DNA of 64,000 nt from Aestuariibaculum lutulentum. Its GTDB lineage: Bacteria > Bacteroidota > Bacteroidia > Flavobacteriales > Flavobacteriaceae. A program made the position numbers and the translations under genes. The stretch spans positions 2,450,501 to 2,514,500 of the forward strand of contig NZ_CP136709.1 of NCBI RefSeq assembly GCF_032926325.1, read 5' to 3'. Under the pieces are notes generated by a model. That model made no database searches. It saw nothing but the letters and a program-made list of their open reading frames with translations, and was not told the DNA's origin. Each line of letters begins with the position of its first letter. Within the stretch, counting starts at the first letter, position 1. Shown in pieces: positions 15,127 to 24,578 of the stretch.

Positions 15127-18117
15127 CTAGTATTTTATAAATTTTAATGCTTTCATGTTTTGTATGTTTGAAAGTTCTTTTAAAAAGTAAACACCATCAT
15201 TCAAACTGGATAGTGAAATGCTTTCTGAATTTGAAATATTTACTTTCATAACCAATTGCCCTAAGGCATTGAAGATGCCTAAATTTGAAGTGTCATTGGG
15301 TAGGTTGTAAACTTTTAATAATTCTGAATTTTTATTGTAACTAATATACAGTTTGTTGCTATTATTTTCCTTAGTTTCCAAGGTTACATCTTCCTTAAAA
15401 GCAATTGAGAATCGATCTGCTGGGGTGCTTGAATCTAAATTTAAATTCACATCATTTTCTCTAAGATTGTAAAATGTATTTTGATAGCTATCAAATAGAT
15501 AGATGTTTAAGTTGTCAGTAACGTTTTCCATTTTATGAATTGAAAATATATAGTTACCTGAATTCTTTATGCTAATATTTAGAGGTAACTTATCGTCAAT
15601 GTTTATTTCAGGTAAAGCTTGAATGGATAAGGTTTTGCCGTCATCTAGTTTCCAAAGTAAATCGTTTTGTGAACTGGTAGCTATCGCATCATAGCCTTTA
15701 TCATAGCCATACGTTGTGTTACTGTCATAGCCTAATCCTATAACTTTAGTATATCCACGGGGGTCTGTGAAAGAAAACCAGATTTTTGGTCTTTCATCTT
15801 CTGCAATTGTAGTTTTAGATTTTGTTGTTGTTTTATAAAAAACTGTTTCGTCTAGAGATTCTCTCGCAAAAGCGCGCTGTGCATTGTTGAAATTCAAAAC
15901 CCCTGAATTATCAATATTCACAAAAAAACCTTGTCCAATATCAATATATCTTGTTGGTTCGGGTTTTGAAGTGCTTCCTTTCCCGCTTATTAAATCTGTA
16001 GAAGCAATAGCAGGAATTGACATCATTAAGGTATAAGTAGCATAACCTCCTTCATAATTTGCTAAAACATGACTATTGTTCGTGGAGAAGGATTCCCAGA
16101 ATAAAAGTATTCCATCAATTACAGAAAGGTTGTCGTTTATAAACTGGTCAGCATCTAAAGTTGAAGGGTAAGGATTGCCGATTAATATATCGTTACCCGC
16201 AGTAACATTAAAATTATATTCACCATCATTAGGAAGTCCTCTGAAAATGTATTCTTGTTCCGGAGTAGAAGCTCCGGAACCTTTCATTGTGTAACCAAGA
16301 CCAGGAATCATATTGGTGTTTGGATATATTTTTTTCCATGAATAGTAGTTTCCTGCCGTTCCATTAAAACTGTATAGCCAATATTTGCTTAAGGATATTG
16401 AGGTGGTTGTAGGATTTGCATTATACCCGCTTATAAAACTAACAACACCATTATTGTCTTCCAGATATGCAATTTTCCAAAAACCGTTTCTATTAACAGG
16501 AGCACTCCAGTAATTATAATTATATAAATTTGAGGTGCCTTGTTGTTGTATTTTTAGATACCCTGAACCTGAATTTGAACTCGTGTTTCTGTGGTTTTGT
16601 ATAAGTTGAGCTTCGCCTAGAAGATTAAACAATCCGTTGATAGTAACCTTTTCCTCAACTTGAATTAATAGACCGTCCATAATATTCAAGATACCTCCCG
16701 ATTCTATTTCGATTTCCCTAACATGAGTGTCAAAATAGATATCGGCCGAATTTACACCTGATTTAACTAGCAATTTATAACAGGAATCAGAATCGTCAGG
16801 TGCACTTGAAGGTCCGGAGCCATTATAAAACATGGTGCCATCCCAGACGATTTGATCAATGTATCGAAGTGTGAAATAATCATTGTTTTTAAAATCCACC
16901 AAAGTTGCTGAAGCCGTGTTTCCAGATATGGTTAAGTCAATAACTGATTCTGGTGAAGAAAAGTCACCATTATTATCAATAACAAGTTGTAAAGAACTAC
17001 AACTTTGAAGTCCTGATAAATTCATTGAGCTTATATCAAAGGAAACAGTAACACTTCCTGCATTTTTAGATCGGCTAATACGCCATCTTGAATTTAGTTG
17101 TTCGGTATAATTGATTGTATTAGTTTCAAAATTATAGGAAGGATTTTCAAATTCTTCTCCCCAAAACAAATAATCACCTTTTGATAATTTTGAAGGATTG
17201 TTCATTCGAACAATACCAGTTCCTTGAGCATCTGTGTGCTCATCAAAGTTTCCATATTTCCCAATTCCAGCCACATGAAAATCAAAATTTCCATTTGCAG
17301 GAGTATCTTGGGTATAAAGATCGTAATTGTCTAAAGTCAGGTTATATTTCGCTGCTAAATAGTTGTCTATAATGATACGCTGTGTTTCATTAATTTTCTC
17401 TTTAAAAATGATTATTTCAGCCATATTACCTGAAAACCCATTAGTACCTGTGGTGTTACCTCCTAAATTAAAACGTTGGGTGGCGTAGGAGGTATAGGTT
17501 GAACTATTTTTTTCGTCACCAATCAAGGTTTCGTTTCTATAAAGCTGCTTTCCAGATGAAGGATGGGCATCGTACGACCAAATTGAATAATTGGTAAGTC
17601 CTGAAAGACCACTAACCTCAATTCGGGCATCAGATGTACAACAGGTCCCAATATCGTAGTATACAGATCCGTTCCAGGGAATATGTGCCGAAAATCTCGT
17701 GCTGTTTTCAAGAGGATCTGTAGTGTAAACAGCGGATTGTTGTGTTGTATTATCTGCTTTAGCCACTACAAAAGTCGAGGCTTGATTTGATATGAAGTTT
17801 GAACTGCTAAGCGTTAAGTCAGTGCGCAATCTGTTACTTCCGTTAAAATAAATTTCGTTAAAACCATTAAGACTTCCTGAAAGTAAGGTTGGTCTTTGGG
17901 TATCCGTTTCGTTTAAATCAAAATCACTTAAGCCTGCAGCATTAGTCCAGTTGTCAATTAAGTTACCAGTAGTAGAGATGCCGCTATCTGGGCGATACCA
18001 CATAATTAAGTTTGAAGTCCCATCTGCAGAGCCAACACCACCAGGTCCTGTTTGCGCATATGTTAAATGAAAAAATGTCATAACGCCGACGAGCGTGAAT
18101 AGTTTAAAAACATCCAT
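15127..18117 (-). CDS. Large secreted protein with T9SS type A sorting domain
   Basis: 996 aa. A signal peptide (about 1-21, cut after TYA). A concanavalin/LamG-like lectin region (about 25-260, with 'LIMWYRPDSG' and 'ENSTRFSAHIPWNGSVYYD') is followed by extended beta-rich regions and a C-terminal type IX secretion domain (about 925-996: 'LKVYNLPNDTSNLGIFNALG', 'SLNDGVYFLKEL', 'ALKFIKY'). The protein crosses the outer membrane through T9SS and is released or attached to the surface. No enzymatic motif was recognised, so adhesion or glycan binding is a guess. Isolated gene; an inverted repeat lies about 50-80 bp upstream of its start. Confidence 0.85.
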   Translation of the reverse strand: MDVFKLFTLVGVMTFFHLTYAQTGPGGVGSADGTSNLIMWYRPDSGISTTGNLIDNWTNAAGLSDFDLNETDTQRPTLLSGSLNGFNEIYFNGSNRLRTDLTLSSSNFISNQASTFVVAKADNTTQQSAVYTTDPLENSTRFSAHIPWNGSVYYDIGTCCTSDARIEVSGLSGLTNYSIWSYDAHPSSGKQLYRNETLIGDEKNSSTYTSYATQRFNLGGNTTGTNGFSGNMAEIIIFKEKINETQRIIIDNYLAAKYNLTLDNYDLYTQDTPANGNFDFHVAGIGKYGNFDEHTDAQGTGIVRMNNPSKLSKGDYLFWGEEFENPSYNFETNTINYTEQLNSRWRISRSKNAGSVTVSFDISSMNLSGLQSCSSLQLVIDNNGDFSSPESVIDLTISGNTASATLVDFKNNDYFTLRYIDQIVWDGTMFYNGSGPSSAPDDSDSCYKLLVKSGVNSADIYFDTHVREIEIESGGILNIMDGLLIQVEEKVTINGLFNLLGEAQLIQNHRNTSSNSGSGYLKIQQQGTSNLYNYNYWSAPVNRNGFWKIAYLEDNNGVVSFISGYNANPTTTSISLSKYWLYSFNGTAGNYYSWKKIYPNTNMIPGLGYTMKGSGASTPEQEYIFRGLPNDGEYNFNVTAGNDILIGNPYPSTLDADQFINDNLSVIDGILLFWESFSTNNSHVLANYEGGYATYTLMMSIPAIASTDLISGKGSTSKPEPTRYIDIGQGFFVNIDNSGVLNFNNAQRAFARESLDETVFYKTTTKSKTTIAEDERPKIWFSFTDPRGYTKVIGLGYDSNTTYGYDKGYDAIATSSQNDLLWKLDDGKTLSIQALPEINIDDKLPLNISIKNSGNYIFSIHKMENVTDNLNIYLFDSYQNTFYNLRENDVNLNLDSSTPADRFSIAFKEDVTLETKENNSNKLYISYNKNSELLKVYNLPNDTSNLGIFNALGQLVMKVNISNSESISLSSLNDGVYFLKELSNIQNMKALKFIKY

Positions 18118-18569
18118 AGATTTGAGAGAGGATTTAGTTTTTTGTTAATTAAATAGCAATTATTATGCGTACATAGTAATGTCAATACTACGCACGTTTA
18201 GACACGCTTATTTTAATGGCGGTCACATCATTTGTATTTTTAATTACAAAAAGTCTTTCTTATGTATCGATGTTTTTGATAATAGCAATTGTTGTTTTCA
18301 TAAATTTTGAGAGATTGAGAGAATTATAGTGTAAATCTAATATTTTTTTTAATAAAATAAAATATTAACAATAAAGTTTGTAAAACCTTATGTACTGTGG
18401 GTTTTTGGATTTCTTAATTGTTAATAAACTAATAAACCGTTAAATTTTACACTTTATCGACCGCTATGTTTATTTTTTTATTATTTTTAAGTGTTTTAAA
18501 TAACGATTAAAATAATGCCTATTAAGAACATCTACTTTAAAAGAATAAACTTAAAATCCCTAATAAATC
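18118..18569. other. 452-bp divergent intergenic region
   Basis: Very A+T-rich spacer between two diverging genes. I see only the inverted repeat at 18166-18194 and a weak -7-like TACTTTAA near 18533 for the small gene on the right. No RNA gene or convincing frame is visible. Confidence 0.5.
18166..18194 (-). promoter_or_regulatory. Imperfect inverted repeat upstream of T9SS cargo gene
   Basis: TGCGT-acat-AGTA, a 7-nt loop, then TACT-ACGCA: nine paired bases with one four-base bulge. It sits 49-77 bp before the start codon. It could be an operator or a 5'-leader hairpin. Confidence 0.3.
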
Positions 18570-18767
18570 ATGGCAAGAGCAATGCTAGAGTATACTAAAA
18601 CTATACTTAATAAAGTTAGTTTTGATGCTAACTTGTTTTGCAAAGAAGTACAAAAGGCGGTTGAGCGATTACTACCTTACGAGTTGGAAGAGCTCAAGAT
18701 TTTCATTCAGTCTTTAATACAGCAAAACCCGGAATTGAATCAGTGTCTGGTATACTTAAAACCATAA
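18570..18767 (+). CDS. Small helical protein, 65 aa, unknown function
   Basis: Starts ATG with MARAMLEYTKTILNKVSFD, then a Cys, a charged amphipathic helix (KEVQKAVERLLPYELEELKIF) and a second helix ending CLVYLKP. No signal peptide. A real gene is supported by its well-mixed coding composition inside an A+T-rich spacer and by the terminator placed six bases after the stop. It resembles small conserved flavobacterial proteins I have seen without a function. It lies opposite oxyR, end to end. Confidence 0.7.
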   Translation: MARAMLEYTKTILNKVSFDANLFCKEVQKAVERLLPYELEELKIFIQSLIQQNPELNQCLVYLKP

Positions 18768-18772
18768 AGAAA

Positions 18773-18802
18773 AGGCGACCGTAATTGGTCGCCTCTTTTT
18801 TT
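18773..18802. terminator. Bidirectional terminator between small gene and oxyR
   Basis: An 8-bp G+C-rich stem (AGGCGACC / GGTCGCCT), a 6-nt loop, then T7 on the plus strand and AAAA before the stem (T run on the minus strand). Confidence 0.88.
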
Positions 18803-19748
18803 ATTTTTTACTGGATGCTAACGGACTTATAATTTGTACGTCCTGAAAGGCAATAGCACCACGAACTACACCAAGAATAACATCTTGTAAGGCTTCTATT
18901 ATCTGCATTTTCAGCTCACTTTTATGATAAATTAAACTTACCTCACGTGCAGGTGAAGGCTCTTTAAAGAAGTGTAAATTTTCTTTTTCTTTATCGTTAA
19001 TATCTAAGGTATGTAAATAGGGAAGAAGGGTCATGCCTAAACCTTCATCAGATAGTTTTATTAAGGTTTCTATACTACCACTTTCTAACTGAAATTGCTC
19101 GTCCTGCTGGGTTTTAAATGCTTTACATAAGTTTAATACACCTTCTCTAAAGCAATGTCCGTCTTCCAGTAACAGCATATCGCTAACATCTAATTCTGCG
19201 ATATCAATTTTTTTATTGGTGTGTAGTTTGTGGTTTTTAGGTATGTAAGATACAAAAGGCTCAAAATATAACACACGTTCCTTAATAGCATCATCTTCCA
19301 ATGGCGTAGCTGCAATGGCAGCATCTAAATGTCCGTCTTTAATACGTGCTATTATTTCGTCTGTTGTTAACTCCTCAATTATTAGTTTTACTTTCGGGTG
19401 TCTTTTTATGAAATTCTTTAAGAACATAGGTAGCAGGGTAGGCATCACCGTTGGAATGATTCCTAATTTAAATTCACCTCCTATAAATCCTTTTTGCTGG
19501 TCGACAATATCCTGTATTCTGTAAGACTCGTTAACAATATTTCGCGCCTGAGTTACAATTTTTTTACCCACATCGGTTAGCTCAATTGGCTTTTTACTTC
19601 GGTCAAAAATCTGGATTGATAATTCGTCCTCCAGTTTTTGAATTTGCATACTTAAAGTAGGTTGGGTAACAAAGCATTTTTCGGCTGCTTTGGTGAAGTT
19701 TTGGTTTTCGGCAACGGCCAAAACATAGTATAATTGTGTTATTGTCAT
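18801..19748 (-). CDS. oxyR: LysR-type hydrogen peroxide regulator OxyR
   Basis: 315 aa. An N-terminal winged helix (MTITQLYYVLAVAENQNF, 'TQPTLSMQIQKLEDEL') is followed by a LysR effector domain. The effector domain contains 'LLLEDGHCFREGVLNLC', which carries the two Cys of the OxyR peroxide switch (in GHC and NLC) and the conserved context around them. It is divergent from dps with a 119-bp gap, a classic OxyR target arrangement. A short palindrome in the gap is a candidate site. High confidence in family; target genes are inferred. Confidence 0.93.
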   Translation of the reverse strand: MTITQLYYVLAVAENQNFTKAAEKCFVTQPTLSMQIQKLEDELSIQIFDRSKKPIELTDVGKKIVTQARNIVNESYRIQDIVDQQKGFIGGEFKLGIIPTVMPTLLPMFLKNFIKRHPKVKLIIEELTTDEIIARIKDGHLDAAIAATPLEDDAIKERVLYFEPFVSYIPKNHKLHTNKKIDIAELDVSDMLLLEDGHCFREGVLNLCKAFKTQQDEQFQLESGSIETLIKLSDEGLGMTLLPYLHTLDINDKEKENLHFFKEPSPAREVSLIYHKSELKMQIIEALQDVILGVVRGAIAFQDVQIISPLASSKK

Positions 19749-19785
19749 TAGGTATCAATTTAGGCTATAAAGATATAAAAACTAT

Positions 19786-19800
19786 CAATAAAACTTATTG
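19786..19800. promoter_or_regulatory. Palindrome in the oxyR-dps gap, candidate OxyR site
   Basis: CAATAA-AAC-TTATTG, perfect 6-bp arms. Its centre is about 28 bp upstream of the dps -7 box, in the position of an activator overlapping the -33 region. It does not match the enterobacterial OxyR consensus, so the assignment rests on position. Confidence 0.4.
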
Positions 19801-19820
19801 TTTGTTCGGCTTTTATAGAG

Positions 19821-19828
19821 TAAATTTG
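19821..19828 (+). promoter_or_regulatory. -7 box (TAAATTTG) of dps
   Basis: An exact TAnnTTTG match 39 bp before the dps ATG. A TTTG at 19801-19804, 16 bp upstream, can serve as the -33 element. Confidence 0.65.
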
Positions 19829-19867
19829 TAGTAAATACAAACGACAAATAATTAAAACATTTATATA

Positions 19868-20338
19868 ATGACATTAAATAGTATTGGTTTAGATACCGTA
19901 AAAGCAAAAGAATTAGCAAACGATTTAAATCACCTTTTAGCTAACTTTCAAATTTATTATCAGAACCTTAGAGGAATACACTGGAACATTAAAGGGAAGC
20001 GTTTTTTCGATTTACATGTGAAGTTTGAAGAGTTATATACCGATGCTAATGCAAAGGTTGATGAGATAGCTGAACGTATTTTAACTTTAGGAGAAACACC
20101 ATTCCATACCTTTGAAGATTATGCAGCTCATGCACAAGTACCGGTAGGTAAGAACATATCTCAGGATGAAAAGGCGGTAACATTAATTGTAGATTCGTTA
20201 ACAGAGTTATTAAAAATTGAGCGTGATATTTTAGATAAAGCTGGTGAAGCTAATGATGAAGGTACCAACTCTATGATGAGTGATTTCATTACTGAGCAGG
20301 AAAAGACAGTTTGGATGATGAAAGCTTGGTTAAGCTAA
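19868..20338 (+). CDS. dps: Dps-family ferritin-like DNA-protection protein
   Basis: 156 aa, the usual length. The ferroxidase ligands of the family are present: H38, H50, D65 and E69, within 'GIHWNIKGKRFFDLH' and 'DEIAERI'. Dps oxidises Fe(II) with H2O2 inside a dodecamer and protects DNA. The divergent oxyR gene and the intervening palindrome point to peroxide induction. A strong terminator follows. Confidence 0.93.
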   Translation: MTLNSIGLDTVKAKELANDLNHLLANFQIYYQNLRGIHWNIKGKRFFDLHVKFEELYTDANAKVDEIAERILTLGETPFHTFEDYAAHAQVPVGKNISQDEKAVTLIVDSLTELLKIERDILDKAGEANDEGTNSMMSDFITEQEKTVWMMKAWLS

Positions 20339-20367
20339 ATCTTCCGATTTTAGATTGATTATATTGT

Positions 20368-20401
20368 AAAAGCCCTCAGTTACTGAGGGCTTTTGTTTTT
20401 T
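20368..20401. terminator. Bidirectional terminator after dps
   Basis: AAAAGCCCTCAG / CTGAGGGCTTTT, a 12-bp stem with a 3-nt loop and T runs on both strands. It serves dps and the converging DUF2141 gene. Confidence 0.9.
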
Positions 20402-20418
20402 TAATAGCGTCTTAATTA

Positions 20419-20841
20419 TTAAAATCGAATAGCAAGTTTCAAATCTTCATCAGTAACTTTAAATTGTGCTAAGTGAAATTGTGGAGGACCAAAACTCATC
20501 GGGTTATTAGACATGCCATAAGGTTCCTGAGGCATACCGTTGGAATCAAAATCCATACGCTCATTATCGTTTTTATCGTGTAAAGCCATAATCGCATAAT
20601 CGCCAGGAGTAACATTTTTAAAGGTTACTTTTACTTTGCCATCTTCTATTTTGCTTTTCAGAGTTTGAATACCTTTGCCTTTCATAAAAGTATCTTTGGT
20701 ATGTAATCCTAATAAAACATGCCCCTCGTTAGAGGTTATATTATCGATGCTTACGGTAATACTGTGTCCTGTTTCTTCTTCTTGTCCGAAGCTTAATGTG
20801 GTAAATAAGACTAATAAAATAAGTGTTGAAATAGTTTGCAT
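20419..20841 (-). CDS. DUF2141 secreted protein
   Basis: 140 aa with a signal peptide (MQTISTLILLVLFTTLSFGQ). The mature part has the DUF2141 pattern: 'NITSNEGHVLLGLHTKDTF', 'KVTFKNVTPGDYAIMALHD', 'NDNERMDFDSNGMPQEPYG', and 'FGPPQFHLAQF'. The family is periplasmic with unknown function. The leader carries an 8-bp inverted repeat (GACTTTTG at 20845 / CAAAAGTC at 20868), a possible hairpin just before the start codon. Confidence 0.88.
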   Translation of the reverse strand: MQTISTLILLVLFTTLSFGQEEETGHSITVSIDNITSNEGHVLLGLHTKDTFMKGKGIQTLKSKIEDGKVKVTFKNVTPGDYAIMALHDKNDNERMDFDSNGMPQEPYGMSNNPMSFGPPQFHLAQFKVTDEDLKLAIRF

Positions 20842-20950
20842 AATGACTTTTGTATTGGTTTGTGTATCAAAAGTCTATAATGAACTGGAGTAATTATAAA
20901 AGAAGTGACTCAATTGTGGTTTTAACCGGATGAATTGTGAAAACAGCATG

Positions 20951-22282
20951 TTACAATAAGCCTCTCGATTTTATCTCCAGATATTTATTAATGGTATCAA
21001 TGGTTAAATTCTCAGGTGTAGTAAGGATGGAATAGATGCCGTATTTTTTTAGTTCGTTTACAATCAGTCGTTTTTCAAAATCAAACTTTTCGGCAATCAC
21101 TTTATCGTAAACTTGCTGTACGGTTTCGGCTTTGTTTTTTATTAGGGTCTCCAATTCGGTGTTCTTAAAGAAAATAACCACTAATACATGACTTTTAGCA
21201 ATGGCCTTAAGGTAAGGTAATTGTCGGTTTAAGCCATCCATAGTTTCAAAGTTGGTATACATTAACAATAAACTACGGTTGGTAATATGACGTTTTATAT
21301 TGGCATACAATCTACTGAAATCGCTTTCAAAGAAATCGGTGTTGACGTTGTAAAGCGCTTCCAGGATCAGTTGCATTTGAGAGCTGCGACGCTCAGCAAC
21401 TACCACATTATCTATACGCTTAGAGAACGATAGCATACCTGCTTTATCGTGTTTTTTCAACACCACATTACTAATGACCAGACTTGAATTGATGGCGTAA
21501 TCTAACAGACTTAATCCATTAAAAGGCATTTTCATAATACGCCCTTTATCAATAATAGAATATACGGGTTGCGATTTCTCATCCTGAAACTGGTTAACCA
21601 TAAGCTGGTTACGCTTGGCAGTGGCTTTCCAGTTAATAGTACGCAGGTCATCACCCATTACATAATCTTTAATCTGTTCAAATTCCATGGTGTGCCCCAG
21701 ACGACGGACTTTCTTCAAGCCATATTCCAGAGAGTTTTTGTTGATGTTTAATAACTCAAACTTTTTAAGTTGTTTGAAACTCGGGTAGGTGGGCACCATA
21801 GCATCACTACTAAAGGTGAAGCGCTTGGCAACCAGGTTTAGAACCGAAGTCGCATAAATATTTAAACTCCCAAAATGATATTCACCACGTTCGGTAGGGC
21901 GTAACTTGTAGCTGATATTTTTTGAGCGCCTCGGTGCTACACGATGCTTAATTTTAAAATCGCGCTTTTGAAACTGCTCCGGAATTTCATCAATAATTTC
22001 CAGATGAATTGAAATTGGGTAATTATTTTTAATCTGAAGATTGACGGTATTATTATCACTGTTGGAAAACTTATCAGGAAGGATACGCTCGGCTTCAATT
22101 TTATGCTTTCCGATGAAAATCGTCAGGAAATCAATCACAAATAACAGGACCAGAACTAAAATAGATAACTGTGCTATATTGAATAATACCGGAATGAAAT
22201 AACTTAAACCAAATAACACGACAATGCCAATGCCGGCATAGAAAAAACGAGGTTGTATGTAAAAGGGTTTAAAGAATTTCAA
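20951..22282 (-). CDS. DUF58 protein (MoxR-associated)
   Basis: 443 aa. Two N-terminal membrane helices (about 12-52) are followed by a beta region (about 70-165) and the DUF58 core, with 'RRLGHTMEFEQIKDYVMGDDLRTINWKATAK' (given here only as a landmark around residues 192-222: EFEQIKDY, GDDLRTINW). DUF58 proteins carry a von Willebrand-like fold and work with MoxR ATPases. It is last in a minus-strand operon, 20 bp after moxR. The role is probably maturation of a membrane or envelope complex. Confidence 0.9.
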   Translation of the reverse strand: MKFFKPFYIQPRFFYAGIGIVVLFGLSYFIPVLFNIAQLSILVLVLLFVIDFLTIFIGKHKIEAERILPDKFSNSDNNTVNLQIKNNYPISIHLEIIDEIPEQFQKRDFKIKHRVAPRRSKNISYKLRPTERGEYHFGSLNIYATSVLNLVAKRFTFSSDAMVPTYPSFKQLKKFELLNINKNSLEYGLKKVRRLGHTMEFEQIKDYVMGDDLRTINWKATAKRNQLMVNQFQDEKSQPVYSIIDKGRIMKMPFNGLSLLDYAINSSLVISNVVLKKHDKAGMLSFSKRIDNVVVAERRSSQMQLILEALYNVNTDFFESDFSRLYANIKRHITNRSLLLMYTNFETMDGLNRQLPYLKAIAKSHVLVVIFFKNTELETLIKNKAETVQQVYDKVIAEKFDFEKRLIVNELKKYGIYSILTTPENLTIDTINKYLEIKSRGLL

Positions 22283-22302
22283 TGTGCACTGGATTTATAT
22301 AT

Positions 22303-23370
22303 TTACCTTGGTATTTCTACCGTTTCAATAATTTGTTTGATAATTTGCTTGCTGGTAACTCCTTCCATTTCGCGCTCCGGCGTTACAATAACACGATGAT
22401 GTAATACAGGTACCGATGCGCGCTTAATGTCTTCAGGTGTTACAAAATCGCGACCAGACATGGCAGCAAAGGCCTTACTAGCTTTTAGTATGGCTATAGA
22501 AGCTCTTGGTGAAGCACCCAGATATAAAAACGGATTGTTACGTGTAGCCACAATCAGTTCAGCGATGTATTTTAATAAATGTTGCTCTACAAGAACCTGA
22601 CTCACCAAAGTCTGATATTTTACTATTTGTTCGGCGGTTAAAAATGATGTGATGGTTGCCGTTTTTTCTTTTTCTTTAAGGTCGTGCTCACGTACCAGAA
22701 TTTCAATTTCTTCTTCCAGATTCGGGTAATCCACATCTATTTTAAACAGAAAGCGGTCTAATTGTGCTTCCGGTAATCGGTAGGTGCCTTCCTGTTCAAC
22801 AGGGTTTTGTGTTGCTAAGACTATAAACGGCCCATCAAGACTATATTTATTACCATCGATGGTAATTTGTTGTTCTTCCATCACCTCAAACAGCGCTGCT
22901 TGTGTTTTGGCAGGAGCACGGTTAATCTCGTCAATTAAAATCATGTTCGAGAAAATAGGCCCTTTCTTAAACTCAAATTCCGACACTTTTAAGTTAAATA
23001 CCGAGGTTCCTAAAATATCACTAGGCATTAAATCCGGGGTGAACTGTATACGACTAAACCCAACACTTAATGATTTGGCTAAAAGTTTTGCCGTTACTGT
23101 TTTGGCAACTCCTGGAACACCTTCAATTAAGGCGTGTCCTTTGGCTAATAGCGAGGCAATAAGCATATCGACCATATCTTTTTGACCAACGATGACCTTA
23201 CCTACTTCGGCTTTAATGTTTTGCACACTGTTTTGTAATTCCGACAGGTCTAAACGGTTTTGAAACTCTAAGCCGTTAGTCTCTGCATTATCGGTAGTTT
23301 CTATTTGTGCGCCTGCGTCTTGTTTTGGTAAAAAGGCGCTGTGGTCTTGGGGTTGCATGTTTTCTTCCAT
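22303..23370 (-). CDS. MoxR-family AAA+ ATPase
   Basis: 355 aa. Walker A GVPGVAKT at residues 84-91, Walker B LIDEIN at about 145-150, sensor region '[20 protein letters not shown]', and a C-terminal AAA lid with '[16 protein letters not shown]'. MoxR ATPases are chaperone-like and act with DUF58/VWA proteins to assemble or activate complexes. Start codon 2 bp from the end of the DUF4350 gene. The N-terminal 35 residues are an unstructured extension. Confidence 0.93.
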   Translation of the reverse strand: MEENMQPQDHSAFLPKQDAGAQIETTDNAETNGLEFQNRLDLSELQNSVQNIKAEVGKVIVGQKDMVDMLIASLLAKGHALIEGVPGVAKTVTAKLLAKSLSVGFSRIQFTPDLMPSDILGTSVFNLKVSEFEFKKGPIFSNMILIDEINRAPAKTQAALFEVMEEQQITIDGNKYSLDGPFIVLATQNPVEQEGTYRLPEAQLDRFLFKIDVDYPNLEEEIEILVREHDLKEKEKTATITSFLTAEQIVKYQTLVSQVLVEQHLLKYIAELIVATRNNPFLYLGASPRASIAILKASKAFAAMSGRDFVTPEDIKRASVPVLHHRVIVTPEREMEGVTSKQIIKQIIETVEIPR

Positions 23371-23372
23371 AA

Positions 23373-24578
23373 TTAGTAGTTGTAAAAGGCTTCGATATGC
23401 CTGTTTAACTTGATTAGGTTTTCTTCAAAAAACTCGTTTTTTGTTCTAAGCCAATTAATGTATTTAATCAGTGCTTTAATATCTTCTTTTTTCTTACCCG
23501 ATTTCGATGCCAACCTGGAAACAAATTCATCGTCAAGAGTATCGGTATTGATATTATAATCGCTTCTTACTTTTTCTAAAAAGTACGTTATTTTTTTGTC
23601 AATCAGGTTTTTGTGATCTTGTGTTTCAAAATATAAATTAGAAACCGTTTTAACAAAGGCCACTGTGGTATTTTGTAAAGGTTTGATGATTTTAATTACG
23701 CGTTGTCGGCGTTTGGCGTTAAAAATCATGAACAGTAATGTAAAGATGAGTGCGGTATACCAGGCCCATCGGAAGGCGGTTTGCTCTAAAAACCAGCTGA
23801 GGTTAGAGGTTTTCTCCACTTCACCGTAATAGTTTTTTTGAATCTTGGTGTACGAGTCGAAGTAAATATCGGTATCGGGAAAATAGGAGAGGACTCCCTC
23901 AACATACTGGTAACGGTCATCCTTTAACAGGTTGTAATTAGTGAAAATCTTTGGTTCGGTATGAAGGAATACGGAACCACTTCCAAAAGGCACTTCAATA
24001 AAATTCACATGTTTATAGTCAATTTTTGAATAGCCCAGAATTTTACAGTTTATGGAATCAAAACGGGAGAAATAGTTGTCACCCACATTTCTGTCAATCT
24101 TAGTCGACTTTAAGGTTCTGTTTTCAAAAGATAAATAGGATATGCTGTCTTTTTCGTTGGCAATATAATCGATACTGATTTGCAGGGTGTCGTGTATTTT
24201 CTGCGGATACACATAATCGGAAATAAACAGGGTGTTGCCATCACTCACAAAACGCATCAGTTCATCAATGGAATCGTCCAGTAAATAATCAGAATTACCA
24301 ATAATCATAAACGTCCCCCTGGCTATATGTTTGCCGTTGCCGTCTTCACTATTTACACTCAGGTAACTCGCCGGCTGATGGTACACCGTTCGAATCTTTT
24401 TATCTTTAAACAGGTTCGGTAATTCCTTATACAGAATACTTACTCCGTAGGGTTTGTTGCTCTTTTCGTTAAAGGATTCTTCCCAGTCTACCGTTTTGGT
24501 AGTACGTACCGAAAGCACAACCGATGCAGTAATGATCAGGACGACAATAATGAGGATAAATGGTAAGACTTTCTTCAT
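23373..24578 (-). CDS. DUF4350-domain membrane protein
   Basis: 401 aa: a membrane helix at 4-24, an extracytoplasmic part with the DUF4350 landmarks ('VDWEESFNEKSNKPYGVSIL', 'GTFMIIGNSDYLLDDSIDEL', 'GNTLFISD'), a second helix at about 270-290 (WAWYTALIFTLLFMIFNA), then a cytoplasmic helical tail. The family occurs in MoxR operons. It overlaps the upstream DUF4129 gene by one base. Specific function unknown. Confidence 0.85.
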   Translation of the reverse strand: MKKVLPFILIIVVLIITASVVLSVRTTKTVDWEESFNEKSNKPYGVSILYKELPNLFKDKKIRTVYHQPASYLSVNSEDGNGKHIARGTFMIIGNSDYLLDDSIDELMRFVSDGNTLFISDYVYPQKIHDTLQISIDYIANEKDSISYLSFENRTLKSTKIDRNVGDNYFSRFDSINCKILGYSKIDYKHVNFIEVPFGSGSVFLHTEPKIFTNYNLLKDDRYQYVEGVLSYFPDTDIYFDSYTKIQKNYYGEVEKTSNLSWFLEQTAFRWAWYTALIFTLLFMIFNAKRRQRVIKIIKPLQNTTVAFVKTVSNLYFETQDHKNLIDKKITYFLEKVRSDYNINTDTLDDEFVSRLASKSGKKKEDIKALIKYINWLRTKNEFFEENLIKLNRHIEAFYNY

